64,000 nt of DNA from Aegilops tauschii subsp. strangulata (taxonomy: Eukaryota; Streptophyta; Magnoliopsida; Poales; Poaceae): positions 646,124,736 through 646,188,735 of the forward strand of contig NC_053036.3 in assembly GCF_002575655.3 (NCBI RefSeq), read 5' to 3'. Made by a program: the position numbers and the translations under genes. Shown here piece after piece: positions 42,401 to 53,315 of the stretch. The notes under the pieces were generated by a model. It searched no databases. It had not been told where the DNA came from and saw nothing but the letters and a program-made list of their open reading frames with translations. How positions within the stretch are numbered: position 1 is the stretch's first letter; each line of letters opens with the position of its first letter.

Positions 42401-43440
42401 TGTAGCCAAGAAAGAAGGTCATACCAGCATTCCCAACACCTGCCTTGATGTCTTTTTTGCACATAAACTGAGCCTCAACTTTGCACTTCGAGTGTTCTGT
42501 GCGCAAAAAGGTAGACTGGGTTTTTGTTGTGTTTCTTTTTTTGTGCGAAATCTTTATCTAGAACAGCAATCCATTACACTTGTTTTTACAAGCTTTGAAG
42601 CATGTAAACCATAGCAAGCAAGGCTTTAATTGAGGTTTAGTAATCATGGAAAATGAGTTTTTATTCGATAGTGCCATATGCTATTGTTTGTCTAGTGCAA
42701 AAAAAAAGATTGATACCGAATTATTAAAAATATAAGAAATCAGACAGCTTTGATAGTGACATGCATGTGTCGCTGTTTCTACGTGTGAAGATGCAAAAAA
42801 ATTATTTGTGTCAAAATGAAAATCAGTCTACTCTAAAATGAACGTTTTTTCATAGTACTATCATTCATTCATTCACAAGTACCTGTGTTTGTTTGTGTGC
42901 TTGGATAGGAAGGCTGGAATTAGTACTATCAGCTGTACCAGCCATTAGTCACATCAGCTGCATTGCCGGGGGGACGAGGTTGCCATGAAAAGGACTTTTT
43001 ATTTCGGGAAGATACAAGTCATTACAATGGCTTCTGTCCCGCGTGCAGGCGCACATCCTAACGAATGGTGGTCTTGTTTCCGGAGACCCCAACGGGTTGT
43101 TGATGGGCTGGATTCAGCTACGTATGACAAGGAGCTGTGGTAGACTAGTTGACCCCTCGTCGACGCACACGCCGTCCCTATGGCGCGGAGATAAGAAAGC
43201 TCAAGGTGTAAACATCACACCCTTTGGTGTTGAGCTATTCAACGTCATGCCCTCTGGAATTTAGCCCCGTAAACTGCATTTTATTCGTAAAACCGCTAAA
43301 TCTTTTCCAGCATCCATGTGCGTTGTGTTGACATAGCCAAGCTCTACGCTGAGGGTTGTGGCACTGAGCAAAAGTGTTAGATTTAGTTAATAGTTTTGGA
43401 GACGGGCCATATATCTTTGGCTGAACTTTCACGAGAGAGT
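42400..43440. other. Intergenic DNA, start matches the LecRK 3-prime flank
   Basis: 42400-42480 (TAGCCAAGAAAGAAGGTCAT, CTTGATGTCTTTTTTGCACA) is the rest of the LecRK C flank with a small deletion. From 42490 onward I recognise nothing with confidence; the frame 43043-43264 has no family motif. Confidence 0.4.
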
Positions 43441-43650
43441 TAGATTTGTCGGTTCGGCCGACACGGAGTCGTAGCTGACTTGCTGACTTGGAAGGTTTCA
43501 GCTCTGTAGCTAGACTTGGCTAGAGCTTTGCCAAAAGAGAAAGACTAGCTAGAAGACCCAACAAAGAATAATCAAAGAAAGGCCAGCTGGACTGATAGGT
43601 ACTATGTCGCTGGCGTTTCCTCGTACCAACAGTTTATACATATACCTCTG
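43440..43650 (+). pseudogene. LecRK D promoter relic
   Basis: TTGTCGGTTCGGCCGACA and GAAAGACTAGCTAGAAGACCC match the gene C promoter. The lectin-coding part that should follow is absent, replaced by a SINE and a CACTA remnant. The matching kinase tail lies at 49040-50047. Confidence 0.65.
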
Positions 43651-43689
43651 TATATAGTTTACACACCACACACACACGGAATGGGATCG

Positions 43690-43960
43690 ACTTGGTTTGG
43701 TGGTGGAGTACGTAGGTAGGCACCGGCCGCGTCTCTTGCCATGCACATGCATTTGCGTGTGTGCACCTGCGAAAGACTGAGCCGGCACATCATCTTGAGT
43801 TTGACGGGAACTTCTCCTTCCACCGAATGCACATCGTCAGAAGACCTAAAATAAATTTAGAAAATGCGAGCATCTATGTTAAGTCTATGACTTGAACTCT
43901 GGTGGGTTGAAGATACCACTGTCCTCATAACCATTTGACTGCAGGTTGGTTCGCTCGAAC
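43690..43960 (-). mobile_element. tRNA-derived SINE
   Basis: On the minus strand: AACCTGCAGTCAAATGGTTA (A-box-like), CAGAGTTCAAGTCATAG (decayed B box), then ATTTATTTTAGGTCTTCTGACG, GAGAAGTTCCCGTCAAACTC and GATGTGCCGGCTCAGTCTTT. These blocks match a grass SINE I recognise. It would be copied by LINE enzymes in trans. It sits directly on the LecRK D promoter. Confidence 0.75.
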
Positions 43961-44330
43961 AGGAGAAGTTGGTAAGCAAAACTGACATGCTATTTGATAG
44001 GTACGGCAAACATGGCATGTCCAGATCGAATACTAATATAGTAAGGAACTGGAAGTAATCCTTAACAGAAGGGGAAAATAACAAATGATGTGGCTGATGA
44101 AGAAGCGTTCGCAGACAGCACACTGCCGGCAGTTGACATGGCGTGGAGGGATGGGGAGTTGTCGTCTGGGAAGTAGTCTTTGTTGTATACCGCAATGTCA
44201 GTCACACGAGAGATCTCCCCAAAAATCCTAATCTCCTCTCTCTCATACTTGATCACAATAGACGGGTTCCGTAGTCCCGTTGATCCACATCGTGATGCAT
44301 TAAGATTTGTGTAAAATTTTCTTTTTAGTT
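43961..44330. other. Unassigned DNA left of the CACTA remnant
   Basis: The minus-strand frame 44062-44256 (MIKYEREEIRIFGE...) is open but unrecognised. No CACTA left end was found. It may be an intron or flank of the truncated transposon. Confidence 0.3.
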
Positions 44331-47300
44331 TTTAGGGACAGCATCCCGATCAGCATCCAGCTATGGAATAAGCCTAAGAACGAAGACCCTGAAGTTTCTT
44401 TTGTCACGGATAGACATAAAGATGATCTTTGGACCTCGCTGAAGGCAAATTTCACCCTACCGCCAGAGGAGGATCCGAATAAGCCAGTTATAGAGCCACT
44501 GGTCAAGGTGTGTGCTCTTAAGTAGATGGTAGATCTATTCAGGAGGTGAAAGAATGAGTTGAAATCAACGTTTGTCGATAAAGGGAAGACTCCAGAATTT
44601 ACTGGCCGATTTGAGAAGATAAAAGATCACTGGCCCGCATTTGTGGCCTACAAGACATCGGACAAGAGTAAGAAAATGTCAGAGACAAACAAGATAAATG
44701 CTGCAAAGAAGCTGTATCACAATCGCACGGGGTCAGGTGGCTACCTCAAAGCCCGGCCGTTGTGGGACAAAGCTGAGAATGACCTGATTGCTAAAGGGGT
44801 CGAACCAGAGACATTGAACTGGCCAGATCGTTCAAGGACTTGGTTCTTCGGGGTTGGGGGAACTTTGGACCCTGAAACAGGGAAGTGCCTTTGGACGGAT
44901 GAGCAACTTGCAATACCCATCAAGAAGCTTCAGAAGTATATCACCGCAGCAAAGGAAGGGACGTTCATTCCCGATAGAGAGAAGGACGAGCAGACTGAGG
45001 CCCTCGGGAATCCTGAGCACCCTGGATGAACACGAGGCACGCCATGCTCCTTTCCGTGGGTGGTTGGGTTTCCCGGCGCAGGCGGTTATAGAAGCCGGGA
45101 GAGGAAGAGGAAACAGGAGCTGAGCGAAATGCAGAAGCTCAGTGCAAGACTACTGAAGCTAGAGGAACTTGAGAGCCAGTGAGCTGTCGTCCAACCATCT
45201 TAGCGGCACGAAGCTACCCCAGAAGCTACCCCGCCATCTCAGCGGAGAAGCAGCGTGGCTTTCACAGAGCTCGTTCAACAGCCTGACTTCACGGCTCCTA
45301 GCTACCCCGTGGATGCTATCACGGAGGCTCAACATTGCCAGCTTATGACGAAATGTCAGAACCTCACCTCGAAGGTGGTTGTCGGCTCTGTTGCACCTCC
45401 TCAACCTGACGGAACTTTTCACTATCGTTCGATTCCACATGGCTATGCTGTTGTGACGGTGGATGAAGTAATGGAGGGATTTGAGGAGCTCGAGCTTGAC
45501 CACCATACAGGTGAAGGGGAGAATCAGCTGGGTTATGCTCTGAGGACTATATGTCTATGGCGGAAGGAGTACATCAAGCTTCCGAACTGGACGCCTCCGC
45601 CTCCTCCTCCGGCAAGTCAAGGCACTCCGCCTTCTCCTCCTCCTCCGGCGAGTGATCAAGGCACTCCGCCTCCTTCTCGGCTCCTCTGGCGCGTGAGGGC
45701 ACTCCGCCTCCTCCTTCGCCTCCTCCGGCGCGTCGGAGCAGTCCGCCTCGTCAGCAACGGCAGAAGACAAACGCCGCCGCTCCGGATCCTCCGGCGCGTC
45801 GGAGCACGCCGCCTCCTTCTCCGCCTCGTAAGCAACGACGGAAGGACGTCGCCGCTCCGGCGGCTAGCACTATAGCCAGAGGCGGGAGGCGGCAATTCAG
45901 ATACGGTCCATCTCTCAAGACTCCAGAAAAGTTACCATATGAGAGGACCGAGAAGGAAAACACGGAGATCAGTGAAGCCAAAGTGAGGGAATTTTTTGCA
46001 AAGAAACCTCCACCTCCGAAGGAGATGATAGATCCGGTGAAAATGAAGCGCACCATCGATGCCCTGAAGCGACCACCACCGCCTCCGCCGGATTCCAACT
46101 ATGTCTGCGCTCTTAAAAAGACATATGAAGATGCGCGGCGGTCGGGAAGTACTTTGAGTGATAAAAGGTTAGCAGAACGAAGAAGTGGAAAAAAATTCAC
46201 CAGCTCAGCGAACAGGCGAACCAATCGTACCCCCCGCTCAAGGTGTCTAGCGATATCGTCGCTAATCTGCCGGGGATGGTGCCCGTTACCAATCCTGGTG
46301 ATTACCTGGGCAATGATGTAGAGTTTGAAACAATAGAGGTGGACGAATTCAGATACCAGTACGGTAAGCCTCTCGTCAAAGATGGAAGTCCTCCTCTAAC
46401 AACGATGATGTGAAGATTCCATGATTGGTACATGAAAACCTGCAGGGAGTCTGGGAACGATACATTGCCACTGAGAATTAAAGAGGAGCACGACCTCGTT
46501 GGAATGGACTTGTTGTCTGTTGAATTTGACGAGTTCTTCCAATTATACAATCAGAAGGCCCCCGACAAAACACTCGTGACTTGCTACTGTCTGTATGTAC
46601 TACTTCTGTAATTAAGTCTCTGTATATAGCTCAGCTCTTTCATTGCATGTGTATATATAATTATCCTCACTATATTATGCAGATTGAAGATCGTCGAATG
46701 CAGAAAAGCACAAATCTATGACATTGGGTTCATTAACCCAAATGTCATACATGAATGGACGGTTAAAAAGAATGTCATGGAAACCGAGGACAACTTGCTA
46801 CAATCATTGCTCAAAAATCAAAACAAACATAAAATATTCTTTCCTTACAACTTCAAGTGAGTGTTACTGTCTTGTGCATATTCGGTTTCCCTTATTACTC
46901 GAGATTATAGTAATGTCATTGATGAGTTATGCATGCGTGCGCAGCTTCCACTTTATTCTCCTAGAGATTACTTCCATGGAGAGTAGTAACCGTCTTATAC
47001 TCGAGACGAAAAGATCCCGACGACTATGCGGACATGACTCAAATGCTCCAGAAGTAAGTTCAATCGATCATTATCGCACCATATCGGCAACTTTGTTCAT
47101 TTCCTGATATCAAGTAATTATTTTCTTCGTCTGGCAGGGTTTGGAAAGAGTTCGCCGTAATTACTTCGGGACTGCCAAGCGAGCTGCGATTTACACACCC
47201 GAAAGTTAGTACTACTACCTAGTTCCGCGCATCTCCCATTGATTCTAGCTAGTTTCATCAATACCATTTAGCATGCTTGCTTATCGGTTTGATTGACCTC

Positions 47301-47649
47301 TTTTTTAGTAAAGTGCTTGTGGCAGGAATCCGGGAATGATTTTTGTGGATACTACATTTGCGAGTTCATCTACAACGCGACGGCCTCTAAGCGGGGCTAC
47401 TCTGAAAAACAATACGAAGTGCGTAAGCAAAAATATTCACAAATTTATTTTATTACCATCATTTGTGTTGAGTTTCATTCATATACATGTATTGACCCTC
47501 TTCTTCAAATTAGATCTGGCAGATGCAGGATGAACTCCTACCACAAGATCGCATACGAGCAATTCAAGAGGAGTTTGGCGGGATTCTTTCTTGACCACGT
47601 CATTAATAAATCCGGAGAATACCATGTGGAATTTGACATTATATGTTAG
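44331..47649 (+). pseudogene. CACTA-encoded protein with plant transposase (Ptta/En/Spm) domain and Ulp1-like C-terminus, broken
   Basis: 44559-45029 encodes the transposase-associated domain (NRTGSGGYLKARPLWDK, GGTLDPETGK, AAKEGTFIPDREKDEQT, NPEHPG). A coiled segment and a Pro-rich stretch (45590-45680) follow, then a region ending PPPKEMIDPVKMKRTIDALK. Further exons at 46200-46610, 46683-46860, 46942-47050, 47137-47210 and 47310-47646 form an Ulp1-like protease domain, with QESGNDFCGYYICEF at about 47330-47380 carrying the expected Gln and Cys. In-frame stops at 44523-44525, 44547-44549 and 45027-45029 and frameshifts in the Pro-rich part make it non-functional. In related elements these proteins accompany the DDE transposase; that enzyme is not present here. 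Exon limits are approximate. Confidence 0.7.
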
Positions 47650-47994
47650 GGATTGTAAGAGATCTTATATTGTATATATGTAGCTAGTAGCGTCGGATAG
47701 ATATATGAAAACTTGTTGTTCGACAAATCTCTTGGAGAAAGAGAGGTGCACTCCTCTCTGTATATGTTCATGACGATCTTGTGTAATTAATGGTTCCTTC
47801 ATTTGCTTACTAGCTAACGTGTCGAGTTCTCTCTATACGTATAGTAGCTAGGGTCGACCAAGCATGCAGATAAGAGAGGTCACTTCTCTTTATTAGCTAG
47901 CTAACTCAATATATGAAACCCCTAAATTAACCCTCCAAAACCCCCTAAACACCCCCCCCCCCTTAAAAAAACAAAAAACCCTGCTCCTGTCAGC

Positions 47995-48219
47995 TGCTGA
48001 CGCGTGGATGCCTTTTGGTCCCGGTTGGTGTTACCAACCGGGACTAAAGGTGCTCCTGCCTGGGCGCCCCGCAGCGGTCACGTGGAGCCCTTTCTGTCCG
48101 GTTCGTTAGCGAACCGGACTAAAGGTTTTGGGCTTTAGTCCCGACCCTTTAGTCCTGGTTCCAGAACCGGGGCTAATGGGCCTCTGGAACCGGGATTAAT
48201 GGCCCGTTTTCTACTAGTG
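47995..48219 (+). repeat. CACTA right end with subterminal CCGGTT repeats
   Basis: Several inverted pairs built on GGTCCCGGTTGGT/ACCAACCGGGACTAAA and GGTTCCAGAACCGGG, then TTTTCTACTAGTG. Subterminal repeats of this kind are binding sites for CACTA transposases. Confidence 0.85.
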
Positions 48220-48222
48220 TAA

Positions 48223-49039
48223 GAAAAATCTAATACCTTTTAGAAAATTTTAGTTTTCATTTTTTAATGATTCAAAATTGTTCATCAAATTTGTGACTTG
48301 TGAGACATATTATTTAGTACATCGTAGCAATTCTTCATTTAAAAGTGACTCAGCATGCAATAATTTAATGCTCAGGAAAATAGCAGGCCAAATCCATAGA
48401 GGACCATAAAAATGGGATGGAATCTAACTATGCCATGCCCAAATAAAACACAATAAATATGCCAAACATATAATTAACTATGTTATATTAACAGAATTGC
48501 TAACATATTTGAAGCAGTGTATTAATTGTTTGTCTTGGGAAATTATTGTTAACCTTTAATCAATTGAAGCAGTGTTGTACTTTCTCTTATGGAATGTATA
48601 TATATCAGGTTTGCCACATATATTCCAACATATTTGTATTTCAGGAATTTTTGTATGATGGGTTGATCTTTCAATACGATTTATAATAGGCTTTAATCAC
48701 CTGAATACTTGTTATCTGCAGTATACTTAGTTTAATTATTTGCTAATCAATTCCACTGAGCTATTCATATTTGGGTTTCTATGTGACACTAGTTTTTTTC
48801 CCCTTTGTCTCTGATAAATATATGGTCTGAAATACATATTGCACAATATCCATCTGTATCATATGGGCATAGCTAACTTTGCTATTGTTGCAGGGCGAAG
48901 TGTCGTTTGAATGATTATTGGAGGTTGTTGTATCTCACTATCTCTTGGCACACACAAATAAGCTCTTTCTCGCAAAGGCATAACATTACTTTTGTGTTAG
49001 GAATATAATGGTCCATCTTCATCAACGTTACTCTTTACT
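48223..49039. other. AT-rich DNA between CACTA end and LecRK D tail
   Basis: No coding frame, MITE or repeat end recognised. Confidence 0.3.
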
Positions 49040-49130
49040 AGGTCTTCTGGCTAGTTGAGTGGGCGTGGATACTATTACGGTCGGGAACCCATCTGTGAGG
49101 CCGTCGACAAGAAGCTGGATGGTAATTAAC

Positions 49131-49201
49131 TACTCCCTCCAGCCGGAAATACTTGTCCTAGAAATGATTTTATCTAGACTTATTTCCGGACGGAAGGAGT
49201 A
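49131..49201. mobile_element. Short Stowaway-type MITE in LecRK D
   Basis: TACTCCCTCCAGCCGGAAAT to ATTTCCGGACGGAAGGAGTA, about 71 bp, bounded by TA, inserted in the first kinase-fragment copy. Confidence 0.8.
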
Positions 49202-49687
49202 GAACGCTGTGGAGCTGGAGAGTGATTGTCATCGGACTGTGCTACCCGAGTGGGCTTGGAGACTATACGACTGGGAAGCCATCCTTGAGGCCACCGATAA
49301 GAAATTGGAAGCTGACTACAACACGGTGGAGATGGAGGGTGATTGTCGTCGGGCTGTGGTGCATGCACCCAGGCCCGACCCGAGCGTGTGGCAGTCCATC
49401 AGTACAGCCAGAGGCGGAGCTACATTCAGGCCAGCAGGGGCCATGGACCCCTAGCCTTGGTAATAAACAGGAAGAAGTTTTTTTAGGGGGTGTTTAGATT
49501 AGGAAAAATATAGCTCCCCCCTCCCAAGGAGTGGGCCTGGAGAGTACGGCCGGGAAGCCATCCTTGAGGCGGCCGACAAGAAGTTGAACGGTGACTACAA
49601 CACGACGGAGGTGGAGGGTGATTGTCGTCGGGCTGTGGTGCACGCACCCAGGCCTGACCCGAGCGTGTGGCCGTCCATCAGGACTGC

Positions 49688-49786
49688 CAGTGGCGGCGCT
49701 CATGGTCCCCCCAGCCTGGGTAAAAAACAGGAAGAATTGTTTTTAGGGGTGTTTAGATTAGGAAAAATATAGCCTCTCCGCCACTG
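49688..49786. mobile_element. hAT-type MITE in LecRK D
   Basis: Ends CAGTGGCGG and CCGCCACTG are exact inverted copies. The flanks AGGACTGC and AGGACAAC are a decayed 8-bp duplication, and gene B has the uninterrupted site (AGGACAGCCATGGCC near 30931). A related partial copy lies at 49410-49520 after the second kinase fragment. Confidence 0.75.
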
Positions 49787-50047
49787 AGGACAACCCTTGG
49801 CACGCTCCAGCCAAAGGTCGACCAAGCCTGCTACCAGCTGCCGACGCTCATGTTGGAGCCATCATCGCCACTAACCTGGGCTAATGTCGGTGGGATGTCT
49901 TCATCATCCTCCCACACCATTGGGATGTCGTCATTGATATCGTCCAGCATGTCGTCGCACACCTATTGTACCACGTACTCTGATGCTAGCACTTCAATTA
50001 CTAGTTCAAAGACCCCTTCCTCGCTACTGAAAAATCAGAACCCATAG

Positions 50048-51064
50048 TAATTTCCCTCGCAAAAAAAAAAAGAACCCATAGTAATTTATGGTGTGGTTTT
50101 GATCTGTTCTTAACAATGTTGATGTAATGATGCCAGGATGGGACTGGTAGCTGGAATGGTTATAGACTTACCGGTATGTTCATGTGTTTGATATCCATAA
50201 GAATGGTTGGTTTTTAAGTTGGCTTACCAAGCTTATCACAACCGTCATCCCTTTCCCAACTCCTTTTCGCGGACTTGGGACTGGCTATAATTAGAAAGAC
50301 ATACGCAGAGTTCATGCGTTGCAGTCAGTAATATAAAGGAGCTGGCCCTTCACATGACACTGTAAGCAACATCAAAGGAGCTTCATACAAATTTTTTTTC
50401 AGGCTGACAGAGATTGCCGTGAAATGAACAGCAAGGAGCAGAGCCCGATTATGGACGGATCAGGCCACCAACGTATTGACTCAAGCAAAAAAAAAAGGGG
50501 GGGGGACTCATATTAATAAAGAGATTTAGTCGTTTAGACATAACCAAGAACACACACTCAATATACGGATGAACTATCCAGACGAATTATTTCAGGCTGA
50601 CATACGTATTGACTCAAGCAAAAAAAGTGAAACTCATATTAATAGAGGTTTAGTCAGTTAGACATAATAACCAAGAACACAAACTCAATATACGGATGAA
50701 CCATCCAGAGTAGAATTAGGCTGATTTGCTGACTTGGACTATACTAATTGGTAATGCAGAGCAGAGACAAAGCTCTACTGAACCCTTTTTTTTTTGCTTT
50801 CAGAAACCTAAGCCGTATAAAAAACAACTAACAGCCATTTCGTGGATAAAATTCTAGTGGCGCAGACCAACATTACCTAACCCCACTGGGAAAAAGAAGA
50901 AGTAGACAAGAAAGTAGATCGTACCAGCATTGCCAAAACATTCCCAACACTGCCCCACTTCTGAAGAGATTTGAACTCCTGCCTTGATGATGTCTTCTGC
51001 ACACATACTGGGCCTCAACTTTGGACTTTCAGTGTTAGATAAACATGATATTTGAGACCAAGCA
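50048..51064 (+). repeat. LecRK D 3-prime flank
   Basis: Matches 31250-32000 in order over about 0.8 kb (for example GTGGCGCAGACCAACATTAC, TGATGATGTCTTCTGCACAC), with an internal repeat of the GACATACGTATTGACTCAAG segment. Non-coding. Confidence 0.75.
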
Positions 51065-52325
51065 CTACCCCATAGTTATTTGAGCCCTCCCCGAGGCGCT
51101 CCCACCCCCCCCCCCCCCCCCCGAGGAAACCCTAGCGTCGCCCCCTTCGCCTCAACCCCCTCCCTCGCCGCCGCCTGGGGCGTCGCCGGCCAAAGGCCGT
51201 GTGGCGTTGGCAGCGGCGGGGCGGCTCTCTCCCGCACGCAATTGGGGACTCCGCGGGGCGTTGCCATCTGCCTGGTGGTGCCGGGCGTCGGGCCGGCCCT
51301 GCCTCGGCTCCTTCTCCCCCTCCCGGCGTCCTTCGCTGGCGCCGCCTCCTCCCCTCCGTGGTGGTGGGTGGCGGGGGATGCGGATCTGGGATTCCCTGCC
51401 AAGATTCGGTGGATGGTGGGGGTTGGTGTTGGCAGCGGTGGCCGGCGGCCCAGGCGTGGTGGCGGCGAGTCTTGCGGCCTCTGGGCATCGTGGAGGTGCA
51501 GGCGGCGGCGAGTGCTTGGCTTGGTGGTGGCGGCGGCCGTGCACGGGAGTTGGGTTCCTTCGAACAAATCTGGATGAAAACTTGCTTTCGGCTACTGCCA
51601 AGGCCGGCGGTGGCGGCGCTATCTGTATCGTTCCCTTCTTGAAGGTATCGCCATGGAGAAGTTCAAGGCCACTCTCTGCTACCTCCGGGGGAAACCCTAG
51701 ATCGGATGATCGGATGACGGCAGCGCTCTAGTGTCGTTCCCCCCTTTGGGGGCGTCACTCTTGGAGGTGCACACGTGATCGAGGGACCAGAGGACGGATT
51801 CTTTGATGGAGCGGTGCTTCATCTCACTCATTGATGGCGGCGAATCTTGGCGGCATGGCGTTGTGGTGACTCGGTGTCCGATGCGCGGAGATGGACTCGC
51901 GCAGGAGGGTGACGCGATCTGGCGTCGTGGTGGCGTCGACGGCAGCTAGACCGGGCAAGGTAGATGCAGCAGTACAGTTCTGAAGATGGATTGTGGCAGG
52001 CGGCTGCGGCAGCCTCATACCCGACAGCGTCCTGGTTAAGGAGTGCGTCGGACCGGTGGGTGCCCCATATACCCGGCAGGCATCCTGGATGGGACCTCAG
52101 GTCTTAGATGGTAGGTTTGGCTGGGAGGTCTGTTTGGTATTAGGCTCAGACTATCAGCATCCCTTCATCAATTGGATAGGAAAGCGACAGATGTTGCCTA
52201 GACGGTGTCTTAGTCTTACTGTTGTATTATTTTGTAAGGTCTTGTGTGAACAATTAATAAAATGGTTGCATGCATTGTTCGGATGCAGAGGCCGAGGTCT
52301 GCCTCCTTTTCTTAAAAAAAGTTCT
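51065..52325 (+). mobile_element. Non-autonomous non-LTR-type repeat, plus strand
   Basis: Same family as 40833-42400 but opposite strand. Shared blocks include GGGACCTCAGGTCTTAGATG and AATTAATAAAATGG near the 3-prime end, which finishes CCTTTTCTTAAAAAAA. A C-run (51106-51122) lies near the 5-prime end. Long frames on both strands at 51076-51731 are a product of high GC, not genes. Confidence 0.6.
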
Positions 52326-53029
52326 TCTAGTACAGTTATTAATAGCCTTGCCGCGTCGCCCTCGCCTCAGCCGCCACTGCCCACTGGAGCTGCGAGCGTC
52401 GACGCCGCATGGCAGTCCGGCAGCCCCGCCATCCGGCATCCGGCAAAGCGGCACCACGACAATACCTTAGGATACATCCGACTGCAAGTCTTAAAGTCTA
52501 CAACACGGTCGTCTCCAATCCCTGAAATTCTGCAAATGAGTACGTTTGAACGTTTCCATTCATGTTTCTCAGTTCTTGTCCATCCCCCAGACCCCAGTTT
52601 GACAATTTCAGTAGTTTATTTATTCTTTTTTTAGTATGTACGTATTCAACTATACATCCATGATCCATCCTCCAATTTCAGTATGCACAAAATTTTAAAT
52701 TTTTCTAATCCAATCTATTAATTTTTTGTCATTCTATGTACATGTCTAGGGTTTCATTTTGCGATCTTCTTAGTATTATGGTTGTTGATATATAGTCAGT
52801 TCGAATTTGGTTATTATTTATTTTGATGGAATCATTTGAATTATTATAGTCAAATTTTAAAGTAAAGATGTGTGATTGAAAGTTACTCTTAATAAGTTAT
52901 ATATATAACGCACACGCATACATATATATGGTCTTAGAACATAGGACATAGGGGCCCATGTCAACGAGTTTGCGTAGGGCCTCCCGAAACACAGGGCCGG
53001 CCCTGTTGGCCCCCGTAGGCGGGCTCTCT
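52326..53029. other. Intergenic DNA, nothing recognised apart from a hAT-like word
   Basis: CAGGGCCGGCCCTG at 52992-53005 is the start motif of a hAT-like repeat also seen at 63412. Its partner end was not found. No gene. Confidence 0.3.
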
Positions 53030-53306
53030 CTCCTCCTCTGGCCACCGTAGCATGCATCGCCCAGACCTCGAGCTGTCTCTGCATTCCGCCACGCGGTGGC
53101 GCGACCGGCTGGCTCGCGGAAATCAGGCCGGACCGCTGTGTGATGGAGGCCGTCGGCGTCGGAAGATTCCGATGGGATTTGGGACAGGAAGGTCGATGAG
53201 GACAGTGGTGGACCGTATTCCATTGGGCCCATGCTACCTGTAGCGGGCCTTTGTGGCTAAGGATTAATGTTTCACATTTTTATTTTTATTCCTATTCGGG
53301 AGCTCA
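53030..53306. repeat. LecRK-cluster flanking block, copy 3
   Basis: GCATGCATCGCCCAGACCTC, TGTGATGGAGGCCGTCGGCG and ATTGGGCCCATGCTACCTGT match copy 2 at 35390-35660. Confidence 0.75.
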
Positions 53307-53315
53307 TATTCGCCG

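Larger units (their letters stand above)
44331..48219 (+). mobile_element. CACTA (En/Spm-type) transposon, right part only
   Basis: The coding remnants are followed by a terminal region (about 47995-48219) rich in CCGGTT repeats and ending TTTTCTACTAGTG, the reverse complement of the CACTAGTAGAAAA end of Triticeae CACTA elements. A TAA follows at 48220-48222. No matching CACTA start or TAA was found on the left, so the left end is deleted or was replaced. It separates the promoter and tail of LecRK D. Confidence 0.8.
49040..50047 (+). pseudogene. LecRK D kinase tail, scrambled
   Basis: Kinase C-lobe sequence equivalent to gene B 30775-30945 (VEWAWELYGR...EAADERLNG...VWPSIRTA) is present three times in a row: about 49055-49210 (interrupted by a MITE), 49245-49410 and 49530-49687. 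Each carries frame-breaking changes. A hAT-type MITE interrupts the third. After 49787 the sequence resumes colinearly (CTCCAGCCAAAGGTCGACCA) to a Ser-rich tail and stop at 50045-50047. The lectin domain, transmembrane part and N-lobe are missing, and no product is expected. Confidence 0.85.

Noticed and set aside
45555..45895. Arg- and Pro-rich frames in the CACTA remnant as separate genes
   Set aside because: They are frame-shifted readings of the Pro-rich linker of the CACTA protein.
51076..51731. Long GC-rich frames on both strands
   Set aside because: Several frames are open at once because of high GC content in a non-coding retro-repeat; no protein family is visible.
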